DNA from: Stercorarius parasiticus
Lineage: Eukaryota > Chordata > Aves > Charadriiformes > Stercorariidae
DNA length: 64,000 nucleotides
Direction of reading: 5' to 3'
Assembly (NCBI GenBank): GCA_013396915.1
Contig: VWZL01002573.1
Span: 1,217,109-1,281,108 of the forward strand
The notes under the pieces are model-generated. The model was not told the origin of the DNA. It saw only the letters and a list, made by a program, of their open reading frames with translations, and ran no database searches. The translations under genes and the position numbers were made by a program. Position 1 is the stretch's first letter. Every line of letters begins with the position of its first letter. Below are positions 12,672-21,345 of this stretch, one piece after another.

Positions 12672-13952
12672 TCTAACTCTCCTTTGGTTTCATATGCCAA
12701 GGATTGAAGTTTTGAGAGGGAGGTATTAAAAACTGGGGGGGAAAAAATGTCAGCTATATTCAGTTTCAGGTACAAAAATTAATTAGCCAAAGAATTTCAA
12801 TTTTACTACTGGCAAGTCATACTAAATTAGCTTTCCTGTGGGAAAAAGAAAAGTTCAATTAAAACAAAAGACCTGTGTGGAAGAGATTCTGCAAACTATT
12901 TCAAGTTCAGTTTTCAGATCGGTGACAAATTAACAGGGATATTAAGATTTTATTCAGGCCCGCATTTTAAGAAACTCTAACTATACCGGTGTGCAAAAGA
13001 TAAATAGAGTCAGTTCTGCATGGCTTCTGATATAAAAACTAATAGGATGGAAAATTACTATGAAGTAGAAGAAGTGCCTAGATATTAGATAATTAACACT
13101 GCTTCCCTCAAGTTCTGTAACAGTTGACTGACAACAGGGATATTCACTGTCTATAACCTGAGAGCAAAGTCTCTTTCGTTACTTGGCTTGACAAAGGGAT
13201 TTAAAAACAGCAAAGATAATAGAAAGGACTGCAGTACCACAACAGTCCTTTTAGAAGGACTTGCTCATGTCCTCATTGCCCAGTTCAATGCTCTTTCTTC
13301 CTCTCCTTCCTTGCTTCTGATTTATTTTTTGGGGTTTGGATATTTCTTCTAATTTCTTGCGGTGTTCTAGTGCCCAGATACCCTGATGCTGTTCAGAGCC
13401 CACCTCAACCAGGTGTTTTATACAACTTAACCATATTCATCTCATCTACCCTGCAGCACTTATGAAGAGCATAAGTTCATCATGGTTTTGGTTCTGACTT
13501 CTGTGAAGGCAAATGAATAATTCCAGAGGTCCATATACACTAATTTAGTCCTTACAGTCTAAGAACTTGTCAAAAATTTAAATTAGCTCATTTACACTAG
13601 AATAAGATGCCTTTCCACGTGAGCATCTCAGTTAAGCGCCTGACCTCAGATGGATGAAATCAACGAGTTTGCAAGCTTGTTTGATGAAGACAAGGTTTTG
13701 AGAAGCATCTGGGAGCTTCTCATGGAAGGTGGGAGGCAATTTTACGTGTCTTGATGAAATCACAGATGGAAGAGAGAGATTGCATAAGGAAGTGCAGCAG
13801 ATCAGTGGCAGAGTCTGGAGGACAGCAAGGGAAGTCCGATTGTTTTTTGCTGTAATGGTTTGCAGTAATGTACTGGAACCTGTCTTGACATGAGTGCTTT
13901 CTCTGGTTGCATATTCCATAACAGTTGCTTTAGTTTTGTGTATGAAAATAGA
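12672..13952. other. Unique non-coding DNA, no gene seen
   Basis: No recognised repeat. A 131-codon minus frame (13632-14027) runs partly through the old CR1 remnant that follows. It has no family resemblance I can identify and is most likely chance. Confidence 0.5.
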
Positions 13953-14050
13953 TAAGAACATAAGAAATGACCTACTGGAACAAGCCAGTGTCCGTCTTGG
14001 TCTATCCTTCTGTGCCTGAAAGTGCAATAGGAGATGCTATTCAGAGAGAG
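13953..14050 (-). mobile_element. Ancient CR1-like LINE remnant (minus strand)
   Basis: Plus-strand landmarks are 'aagaacataagaaatg', 'ctactggaacaagcca' and 'gcaataggagatgct'. These follow the antisense 3' region of an old sauropsid CR1 lineage that is common in turtles and crocodilians and survives as decayed copies in birds. Only about 100 bp can be matched and divergence is high, so this copy predates the other CR1 insertions here. The assignment rests on pattern memory. Confidence 0.6.
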
Positions 14051-14062
14051 CAAAGTCCGGCC

Positions 14063-14089
14063 ACTTGAAGAACAGAAAGTTCTTCAAGT
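14063..14089. repeat. Inverted repeat, 11-bp arms, 5-nt loop
   Basis: ACTTGAAGAAC (14063-14073) pairs perfectly with GTTCTTCAAGT (14079-14089) across AGAAA. It directly follows the old CR1 remnant and could be derived from it. The fold is too short for a microRNA precursor. Confidence 0.75.
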
Positions 14090-14944
14090 ACAATGGCTCA
14101 GAACTGTTGAGAAGCATAAGCAGTTAAAATACTGAGGTTGAGCTGACTTTTCTTCTTTTTTTAATTTTCTTTCCTCTAGATGCTGAGTGTCAGGATGACA
14201 TCAGTAGTTCATTTTGACAGTAGTTTTCTTTTTGGAGCTGTTGAGTAAGTATTTTTCCCTCTTATTTTTGTCTTAATTTGGAATAATTGTTATGACTTCT
14301 GAGGGCTTCGATACCTAATTATGTTACTGTAGTTTAACCAATTACTGCACTTTACCTTCTGTTTGGCCAAGAACCAATGCAGGGACTTACTTTGGTTTGA
14401 GTGATATGCATTGGTTCATTAAGCCACAGAAAGTTGCTTGCATGCATGAATCCAAGAAAAACAGTGCTGGGCTGGATGTATCACCCTCAGAAGACAGCGA
14501 TGGAGTTCTAGTCGTTGGGTGTGGTAGATACTATCTTTGGTCTGTCCCTGTAATCACACGAACGGATGGGCAGGCAGCTGGATAAAAGGAAAGTATCTTC
14601 ACTTAGGCTAGAGGAAAAGGAAAAGGTTTCAAACATGGCTTTGGCTTTGGAAGCTACAACAGTAGGTGGGAAAATAATAGGTCACGTTTGGGATCCAGCA
14701 GGCAATCCATGGTGGAGGCAATGCTGGAAGTGTATGCCAGGGTGCTGTTGTGGGCAGGCACTGATGATGCTGAGCTTGCCAGTGGTTGGCTCTCTGGTGA
14801 GCACCAGAAGGTCCTGGTGCAAACTTCACTGCCATGATGTGCTGGTCCCAGCCTTGGCATGGGTTGCTGCAAGCTGAACCCTGGTCCTCCCCTCTCTGTG
14901 GTAGAATGAGGAGTGCTGAGGCTGCAGAGGAACAGCAACGTAAG
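14090..14944. other. Non-coding DNA, possible unidentified old repeat
   Basis: From about 14650 to 14940 the composition is GC-richer and low in CpG, unlike the AT-rich flank, and it gives overlapping frames of 68-103 codons on both strands. No domain is visible. The texture would suit a decayed LTR fragment, but I could not find matching ends. Confidence 0.4.
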
Positions 14945-15337
14945 TTCCTCCAGTAACAGCCTGGAGAAGAGAAGGCTCCGGGGAGACCTTATAGCGGCCT
15001 CCCAGTACCTGAAGGGGCCTACAAGAAAGGTGGGGAGGAGCTGTTTGCAAGGGCATGTAGCAATAGGACGAGGGGCAACGGTTTTAAACTAGAGCAGGGT
15101 AGGGTTAGATCGGACATTAGGAAGAAGTTCTTTACAATGAGGGTGGTGAGACACTGGCCCAGGTTGCCCAGAGAGGTGGTGGAGGCCCCATCCCCGGAGA
15201 CATTCAAGGTCAGGCTTGATGAGGCTCTGAGCAACCTGGTCTAGTTGAAGATGTCCTTGCTGACTGCAGGGGGGTTGGACTGGATGACCTTTAAAGGTCC
15301 CTTCCAACCCAACACATTCTATGATTCTATGATTCTA
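14945..15337 (+). mobile_element. CR1 LINE, 5'-truncated 3' end (plus strand)
   Basis: Sense CR1 3' region. It runs from 'agcctggagaagagaaggct' (about 14958) through 'gagggtggtgagacactgg' and 'ttggactggatgac' to a terminal octamer repeat of nearly three ATTCTATG-type units (15316-15337). About 390 bp remain. By eye it differs from the copy at 26901 at only about eight positions plus a 3-nt indel over their shared ~250 bp, so the two are the same young subfamily. Antisense frames of 71-76 codons here are shadows of the element. Confidence 0.95.
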
Positions 15338-15587
15338 AGTGTTGTGCAGTGTCAGGTAATGAGGGTGGGCATTCCATCCGTGGCAGAACCTCATCTCTGA
15401 GGAAATAAAGAGGATGGATGAGGACAAAGAGTACATTTTGGGAAATTATAAAGGACAAGCCAGCAAGAAAGGGGATACCAAAAGGAAACAGGGAACACGA
15501 AAAAAAATTGTGAAAAGGATTTTCTAAGAGGAATTCTCTTGGTCTATCTGTATGTGTGCTTCTCTCTAATAGCTGTTAGACTCAGTA
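15338..15587. other. Non-coding spacer after CR1
   Basis: Purine-rich unique sequence with no frame, repeat family or motif I recognise. Confidence 0.5.
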
Positions 15588-15642
15588 CTCAAGCTAGTTA
15601 GCAATTCTCAAGCTAGTAGAGAAATTAGTACTTTAAAGTACT
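15588..15642. repeat. Short direct repeat plus 16-bp palindrome
   Basis: CTCAAGCTAGT occurs at 15588-15598 and again at 15607-15617 (period 19). It is followed at 15627-15642 by the perfect palindrome AGTACTTTAAAGTACT. The combination suggests local slippage duplication. No function is inferred. Confidence 0.65.
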
Positions 15643-16807
15643 TTAAGAAGGCCCTTGGCTCAGAGCAAGGCACCGGCTTTTGTGGAGACCTTGTTTACCC
15701 CAAGCATGCTTGGAGCCCTCCCTGGTTTTAGCACGGCTGAGCCTAAATTAACATTCCATTTTCGCTGCTTTGCAGACACAATCTATCTGCAACATGATAT
15801 TTATCCGTACAGCTGGCAGCTGTGGTGTCAAGTGCTACAGATAGATGAGACCATTACTACGATACAAATATTTTCTTTTTCCACATTCACTCTCTGAAGC
15901 AGTCACACACAACAAAGTTTGCAGCAGAATTGTACAGGACGAGAGTCAAAATTCCTCCTTCTCTCTCTGGTATAAGGGAATTTGGACTCTATAAAGATAG
16001 GGAGGGTGAGTGGTTGCTTCCTGTTTTACTGGGCAGGTTAAAAAAACAAGTTCCAATTGCAAGTAACTGGCAAAAAATAGACATAAAGTAGGTATTTAAC
16101 GCGCTGATATATTAACGCCATATTAAAAATTAATATAGATTTGCTGTTAAGAATACTCCCCAGCAAGAACAAATCACTCATAAATGAAAACCTCCTCTAA
16201 AAAAATATCTCTTTTATCTGACAAACTCCTGAATTAAGTAATACTGGGATGTTGAAAGATCACAACAGACCTGGAACAAAAGAGAAAAGTCGACTGACTG
16301 TAGAAAATCAAGTCATTCAAATGTGCCTGGCAAAGGGTGTGCTGGGTTTGCTCTTCTTGAGCATTTTTACCTCATCATTCAGGCTGCTGTCATTTTCTGT
16401 ATGAAACTAAAAAGTCTTCAGACGTGCAAGAACGGGGCACAGCTAATTGGCTGATGTTTTCTTTGCATAAGGGCAGGAAACCAATATGAAACAAAGCTGT
16501 CATCTTCCATTTTGACAATGAATTTGTGTATTAACAGGGTATTTGAAGTGTTTAGGGAATGAAGTTTGAAATGAAGACAGGGGAGTTTATGGTCAAAGGA
16601 GCAGCTTGTGCTCGGAGCTGTGCTGGGGAGGTGACACTGGGCTGGCTGAGAGGGTCTGGGACAGGAGAACTGGAGAAGCTGGTGGAGTACGCAGCATAGG
16701 AGGCATCCAGTGCAGAGGTATAGATGGACCAAGGTTTCTTCAAAAAGCTGGAGGAAGCCTCATCATTCCCACAGGGGACTTAAACCATCTGCTGTAAGGA
16801 AAACTGG
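15643..16807. other. Unique non-coding DNA, no gene seen
   Basis: The longest frames are 80 codons (15655-15897, plus) and 104 codons (16418-16732, minus). Neither has a recognisable domain. The last 250 bp before the LTR are GC-richer. Bases 16803-16807 (ACTGG) form the 5' flank of the solo LTR target site. Confidence 0.5.
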
Positions 16808-17386
16808 TGTCCTGGTTTGGGGTAGAGCAGAGCCAACTTTCTGTTCAGGGAGAGAGGCTCTTGCTCACACTCATTGGTGTGGCAACCAGGGCCAGCTGAC
16901 ATGGGTGTTTGCCATGTGGAGGGGTTGCACCTGTGGGGAGGAGGGGACAACTGACCAATGGGGCGTTGCATCCCATCTGCCATGCTCAGTATAAAAGCTG
17001 AGGGATCAAAGGGGTCAGGTTGGCTCTTCTTGAATGGACTGCTTCTTTAATGGTTCTCTTTCTTAAGTGGCTGATGTCTGAGGAGGACCTCATCTGCCTT
17101 TGATCCTGGTCAGTATGCTCCAGTTCCCAGTTGTCACTGAGTCCAGCCTGGAACTTCTTCAGTGTCTGCCAGTAACATGTCCCTGGGAGCTTGATACGGT
17201 TTTGTGCATATTTGTGTATATTGTAACTATTTCATTATTTCCTTTTTTATTTTATTATTAATATTTAATTAGTTTAGTTTTTTCTAAACTCATAAATCTC
17301 TTCATCTCTCTTCCTATCCTAAGAGAGAGAGGTGGGGGAGAGCATCTGTCATCTTGTTATTGGCCAACCCAGCCCAAACCATGACA
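16808..17386 (+). mobile_element. Solo LTR of an avian ERVL-type retrovirus
   Basis: The 579-bp element starts TGTCCTGGTTTGGG and ends CCCAAACCATGACA, which are imperfect inverted termini with the canonical TG...CA ends. The flanking pentamers are ACTGG and ACTGC, a 5-bp target duplication with one mismatch, as expected for ERVL integration. Internally there is a CCAAT box, a TATA box and a T/A-rich 3' third. No gag, pol or env sequence or second LTR lies nearby, so it arose by LTR-LTR recombination. Orientation follows the TATA box. The family assignment rests on resemblance to widespread avian LTRs that begin TGTCCTGGTTT and carry a TATAAA-type box near mid-element. Confidence 0.88.
16955..16997 (+). 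promoter_or_regulatory. LTR promoter: CCAAT box and TATA box
   Basis: CCAAT at 16955-16959 is followed about 31 bp later by TATAAAAG at 16990-16997, inside the solo LTR. Transcription would be expected to start roughly 25-30 bp downstream, near 17020, reading rightward. Both motifs are intact, but whether the LTR is active cannot be told from sequence. Confidence 0.6.
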
Positions 17387-17467
17387 ACTGCTTAGGGTGG
17401 AAGCAATGTAGGACATTTCTGGAGAGTGTTAGGGACAATTTATTGGTGTGTGCCCCCTGGATGTGTT

Positions 17468-17780
17468 CATAGAATCATTGAATTGTAGAATGGTTTAGGT
17501 TGGAAGAGGCCTTAAAGATCATCCAGTGCCACCCTCTGCCCTGGGCAGGGACACCTCCCACCAGCCCAGGTTGCTCCAAGCCCCGTCCAACCTGGCCTTG
17601 AACCCCTCCAGGGATGGGGCAGCCACAGCTTCTCTGGGCAACCTGGGCCAGGGGCTCACCACCCTCACAGTCAAGAATTTCTTTCTCAGATCTCATCTAA
17701 ATCCCCCCTCTCCAGTTTGCAGCTGTTATCTCTCGTCCTATCACTACATGCCCTTGTAAAATGTCCCTCTCCAGTTCCTT
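17468..17780 (-). mobile_element. CR1 LINE, 5'-truncated 3' end (minus strand)
   Basis: It begins on the plus strand with 'catagaatcattgaattg' and 'agaatggtttaggttggaag', the antisense CR1 3' end. It continues through 'ttgctccaagccccgtccaa' and 'tatcactacatgcccttgta' to about 17780. A 124-bp core (17537-17660) is identical to 50232-50355. Its 5' part (right end) follows a different subfamily pattern from the 50-kb copy. Only 81 bp separate it from the solo LTR. Frames of 73-77 codons here are element-derived. Confidence 0.94.
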
Positions 17781-17924
17781 AGTGGCGGTGCTCTGCTGGA
17801 TCTGCTAGTGAAGAATGAGAAGGAACTGGCTGGGGATGTGCAGATCAGTGACAGCCCTGGCTGCAGTGACCTCGGGATAACAGTATTTAAAATGCTCTGG
17901 GAAGTGAGGAAGGGGATGAGGCCT
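17781..17924 (+). pseudogene. CR1 ORF2 endonuclease fragment, broken
   Basis: An open plus-strand frame of 48 codons (17781-17924, stop at 17925) gives SGGALLDLLVKNEKELAGDV followed by a GCSD motif and VFKML. This matches the C-terminal end of the CR1 APE-type endonuclease, where family members have a DLLLTN-EEL-GDV stretch and then GCSDHEM-EF. The SDH motif, whose His is catalytic in APE-type endonucleases, reads SDL here. The rest of the endonuclease and the whole reverse transcriptase are missing. The fragment starts where the antisense CR1 ends and runs into a CR1 3' tail. It is a dead remnant with no host function implied. Confidence 0.72.
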
Positions 17925-18030
17925 TGAGCGACTTGATCTGGCTTTGAAGTTGGCTCTGTTTTGAGCAGGTGTTTGGCCCAGAGGCCTGCAGAGATCTTAC
18001 AGAGGAGGTTATTCTATGAGTCTCTGATCT
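17918..18030 (+). mobile_element. CR1 LINE 3' tail, older copy (plus strand)
   Basis: 'gaggccttgagcgacttgat', 'gttttgagcaggtgtttgg' and a terminal 'ttattctatgagtct' follow the sense CR1 3' untranslated region with clear decay. It adjoins the endonuclease fragment at 17781-17924 in the same orientation. The pair may therefore be one CR1 insertion that lost about 2 kb or more of internal sequence, or two neighbouring fragments. Confidence 0.7.
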
Positions 18031-18469
18031 CTTGGTTCTGTACCAAAACTGGAAACTACTAGAACTTTATTTTAAGAGGTCAGAGTCTTTGTCCTGTGGA
18101 TTTGGTTCAGTATTAGACGATTTGTAGACGTGTCTTTTCCTAATGCTTTCCCTGTGTCATTATCTGACTTTTTTTCCTTTTTGGAAATTGCACTGAATTT
18201 TGGTTTTGATTCTTTATCACAAAGGAAATGAAAAGTACGAAGCAAAATATTACATACAGGCAACTCTTCTTCTGACTTGACTTTTGGACCTAATAGTCTC
18301 ATCTAAAGTATGATTTCTCTTTCCCTGATTTTAGCCTTTTTCTGTTGAACTATCAATATACAAAGTGAATGACAATTCATGTTCATGGTGATTGGAGATG
18401 TACTTATTTTGAACCTTAGGAAATAGCTGACTATAGTTTTAAAGCATTAAAATAATTTACTAGACAATA

Positions 18470-18515
18470 CTAAATAAATAAATAACAATACTAAATACTA
18501 AATAACAATAGTAAA
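18470..18515. repeat. TAAA/AATACTAAA-type simple repeat
   Basis: Tandem AAAT units are followed by imperfect repeats of ACTAAATA and ACAATA. This is slippage-type low-complexity DNA. Confidence 0.7.
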
Positions 18516-20301
18516 ATAGAAATGTCTTCAAATTTTCTTAGTATTTTGCTCTTTTTAATGCCTTTTTTCTCTTGTCTTTCAATACACTCAAGGTGATGTT
18601 TTCGCTTAATTTCTGCTACGTTTGTGTAACATTAGTAGCTGGTCTTAAATATCATAATTATTTGGTTATAAGAACTAGATCAGTTTATTGAACAAACAGA
18701 TAAACAACCCACTAAGTGTGTTTTCTTTTAGTAAAAATGTGTTTTACTGAGTTACATTGGGCAAATCGATCCACCTGCATTGCTTTCAGTTTTTGCTGTG
18801 CAAAGTGTGTTACTTATATTTTACCTTAAAGCTAAAGCTTGGGAAAGCAGTTACCTACATCCAGGTTATTTGTTTAGGTTTTAGATCATTTTCTAAGAGC
18901 TAGAATTCTTAAAAGCCATCAGGAAATTTAGATTTAGCCTGGGTAATTGTACTATCCCTACTAGCTTTCAAGATCTCTGAGAATTTTGGAGATAAATAGA
19001 TTTAGATGAAGCCTTTACAAGTCATGTTCAAATCTTGATCGTGCTCCTCTTTTGTCCGAGGGAAATATTCAACTTTCTTTGGTACTCCCTCTAGTGTTTA
19101 ATGTGCTGTATGACCAAAAATAGAAAACAAATGCAGATTTGTATTCACCCAAACCCAGTGAAAGAATTCATGTAATCTTTTCTTTCTCCTTGCTTAAGTT
19201 CCTCGCAAGCCCATTTGAGCTGATGGGAAATGCGTTGTGTGTCCAGACGTCTTTGAAAAATTAGGGTTAAATTGGGCCTTAAATATGAAATTGTTTCAAA
19301 ATTTTCCAAATACAAAATAGGAACAAGAAAAAGCCTTTGCTGTCATTTGGTGCTGCATAATTAGGCACAATTATCGGTATCTAAATTAATCTTATATTCA
19401 GGCGTATATTTGTTGCAGTTCCTTGCAGTCATGTTTAAACTGGTGCTGGAAAGAAAGACCTGGGTGAAAGCAACTCGGATTTTTCAGTTACATAAAACTC
19501 TGAAAGGCTTGTACAAATTGCTTCTGTGTGGGAGGCAGCTTGCTGCAAAGCTGTCACTTGAAACTTTATCAATCAGAAGACAGTACCGTTTTTAATTATG
19601 CAGATTTTCAAAGTAAAATAACTTTTTCTTGCATGAAAATGTAGAACAGAGTCAGGTGAGATCTGGAACAATCTGAAAGATTTTGAAGAGTTTGCTGGGC
19701 TTAATTGAAATAGCTTCAAAAAGCCTGCTCTTAGGAAGAAGGCTGGTATACTTGAAGTGTTATAGCTTTCTTCTTCATGAAAGAAAAACCTTTTCTCTCC
19801 TTGGATATTGTACAAATTGTCACTAACTTCTAATTATCTCTCTATCCAGCCAAAGGCGTCCATCTCCGTGTATCCCTGAGTCTCTCTATAGGTGTAAAGA
19901 TCTCCACTCTCTGCATTTTTATGGCCTAATTTAGGAGCCTTGAGTCCTAAAATAATATGATGTTGTGGAATATTCTGTCCATCACCACACAGCAGGGGCA
20001 GCAAACGCTGTGCTCTTTGCGAAGTGTCTAATAAATCCTTTCCTTGTGGAGACAGTTTGAAGTTCTCACCAAATAGGTAAAATCGCTGCAGACATCCTGA
20101 TGTTTGCTAGGAAACCTCAAAACCTCTCAGCTGTGCTTTCTGGTTTGACTGTTACATGAGATGCAATGATGTCATGTCTCCTATATCTTCAGAGAGAAGA
20201 AACAATGAGTTGAATTTTATGCTGCTTTAGCGAGATAGACGATCGGAAAGGAATGTGAATTAATCATGAACACTCCATTTTGCTAATGTGTTTTGTGATG
20301 G

Positions 20302-20316
20302 GAGAGAGAGAGAGAG
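20302..20316. repeat. GA dinucleotide repeat, about 7.5 units
   Basis: An uninterrupted GA run long enough to be potentially variable in length. Confidence 0.8.
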
Positions 20317-21330
20317 TGTTTCCTTTTGCTCTTTTACTTTTTGGGTTGTTTGACTTCATTAGAAGTTGAATTATACTGTTTGTTCTCACTCTTAAGAAAC
20401 ATGCTTCACTAACATGTCATGTAGTTATGACTGATACGTTCTCTAAACCCTCCTCTCCAGTGTTTATTGCACAACAGACTTGGCACCACTACCTGTTGAA
20501 ATTCCATAAAATTATGACTTCTACGAGAAAGAGGCACTTCTGAGATGACTGTAACAAACCCAAGAAGCAATTTTCCCTCTGATTTCTCCTGGCTTCTCCA
20601 CTGGTTACCCATTTTTCGAATTTTGACATCGTCTTTCTTAATTTCCTCTCCTCTGGCAGTGCTGCCCTTTTGCTAAGCCTTGTGCATGAAGGTTTTCTGA
20701 GAAATTGTAACAGTATCGCCTAGCACGGGGGTGACTTTAATCTTCTCCCCTTCCCCGTGCATGGCGTAGCTGGTAATAAAAATGATGGATTGCGCCTCTC
20801 CTTCTCAGATCCTTTCAAATGCTTAGGTGACCCAGTGTTCATGCTCAGCTGTGGTAGGACAGGGTCACAGGCCCTCGCCCTCTGACTCTTTGCAGATTCC
20901 CTTTTAAGATCATTGTTGAACGTGCCTTGCCTTTTTCTTGTTCTTTTTATGCTTCAGCCTGGAGTCAGCCTTCTGGCACCTTCCCTTCCCCCAGTTGCTT
21001 TGTCTTGTCCTTTAGCTCTGTTTCAAATCACGTTGTATTTCTGGATTCAACACCTACAAGGGTATGACCTCTTCAGTGAACTTGAAGAATAGCCTATTCT
21101 GTGGATTTTAGTCTCTCAGGGTCACAACTGCTGCCTGGGAATAGGGCACATCAAAGCCAACTGTCCTATTTTTTTGGCATTCAGACTCGAAGCCAAAAAA
21201 AGAAATGTGGCAGTATCTTTGGGAATTTATGTCTCCCAATCCATGAGTTCTTTTAGGTCAATCAAACAAAAGTGCCAACTGCTATGGACGTGCTCTTTTA
21301 TCCCTCCATCTCCTAAACTCCTGGCTCAGC

Positions 21331-21345
21331 AAAAAAAAAAAAAAA
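21331..21345 (+). repeat. Poly(A) run, 15 nt
   Basis: Fifteen A residues in unique sequence, with no retrocopy body or target duplication visible upstream. Confidence 0.85.

Larger units (their letters stand above)
18031..21330. other. Unique non-coding DNA, no gene seen
   Basis: AT-rich sequence. Frames are all at or below about 80 codons except one of 118 codons (minus, 21282-21638) that overlaps a 102-codon plus frame. No domain is visible. Small TAAA-type and GA-type simple repeats are listed separately. No transposon ends were recognised. Confidence 0.55.

Noticed and set aside
14650..14940. Possible LTR fragment upstream of the CR1 copy
   Set aside because: Compositional shift only; no TG...CA ends, TATA box or target duplication could be matched.
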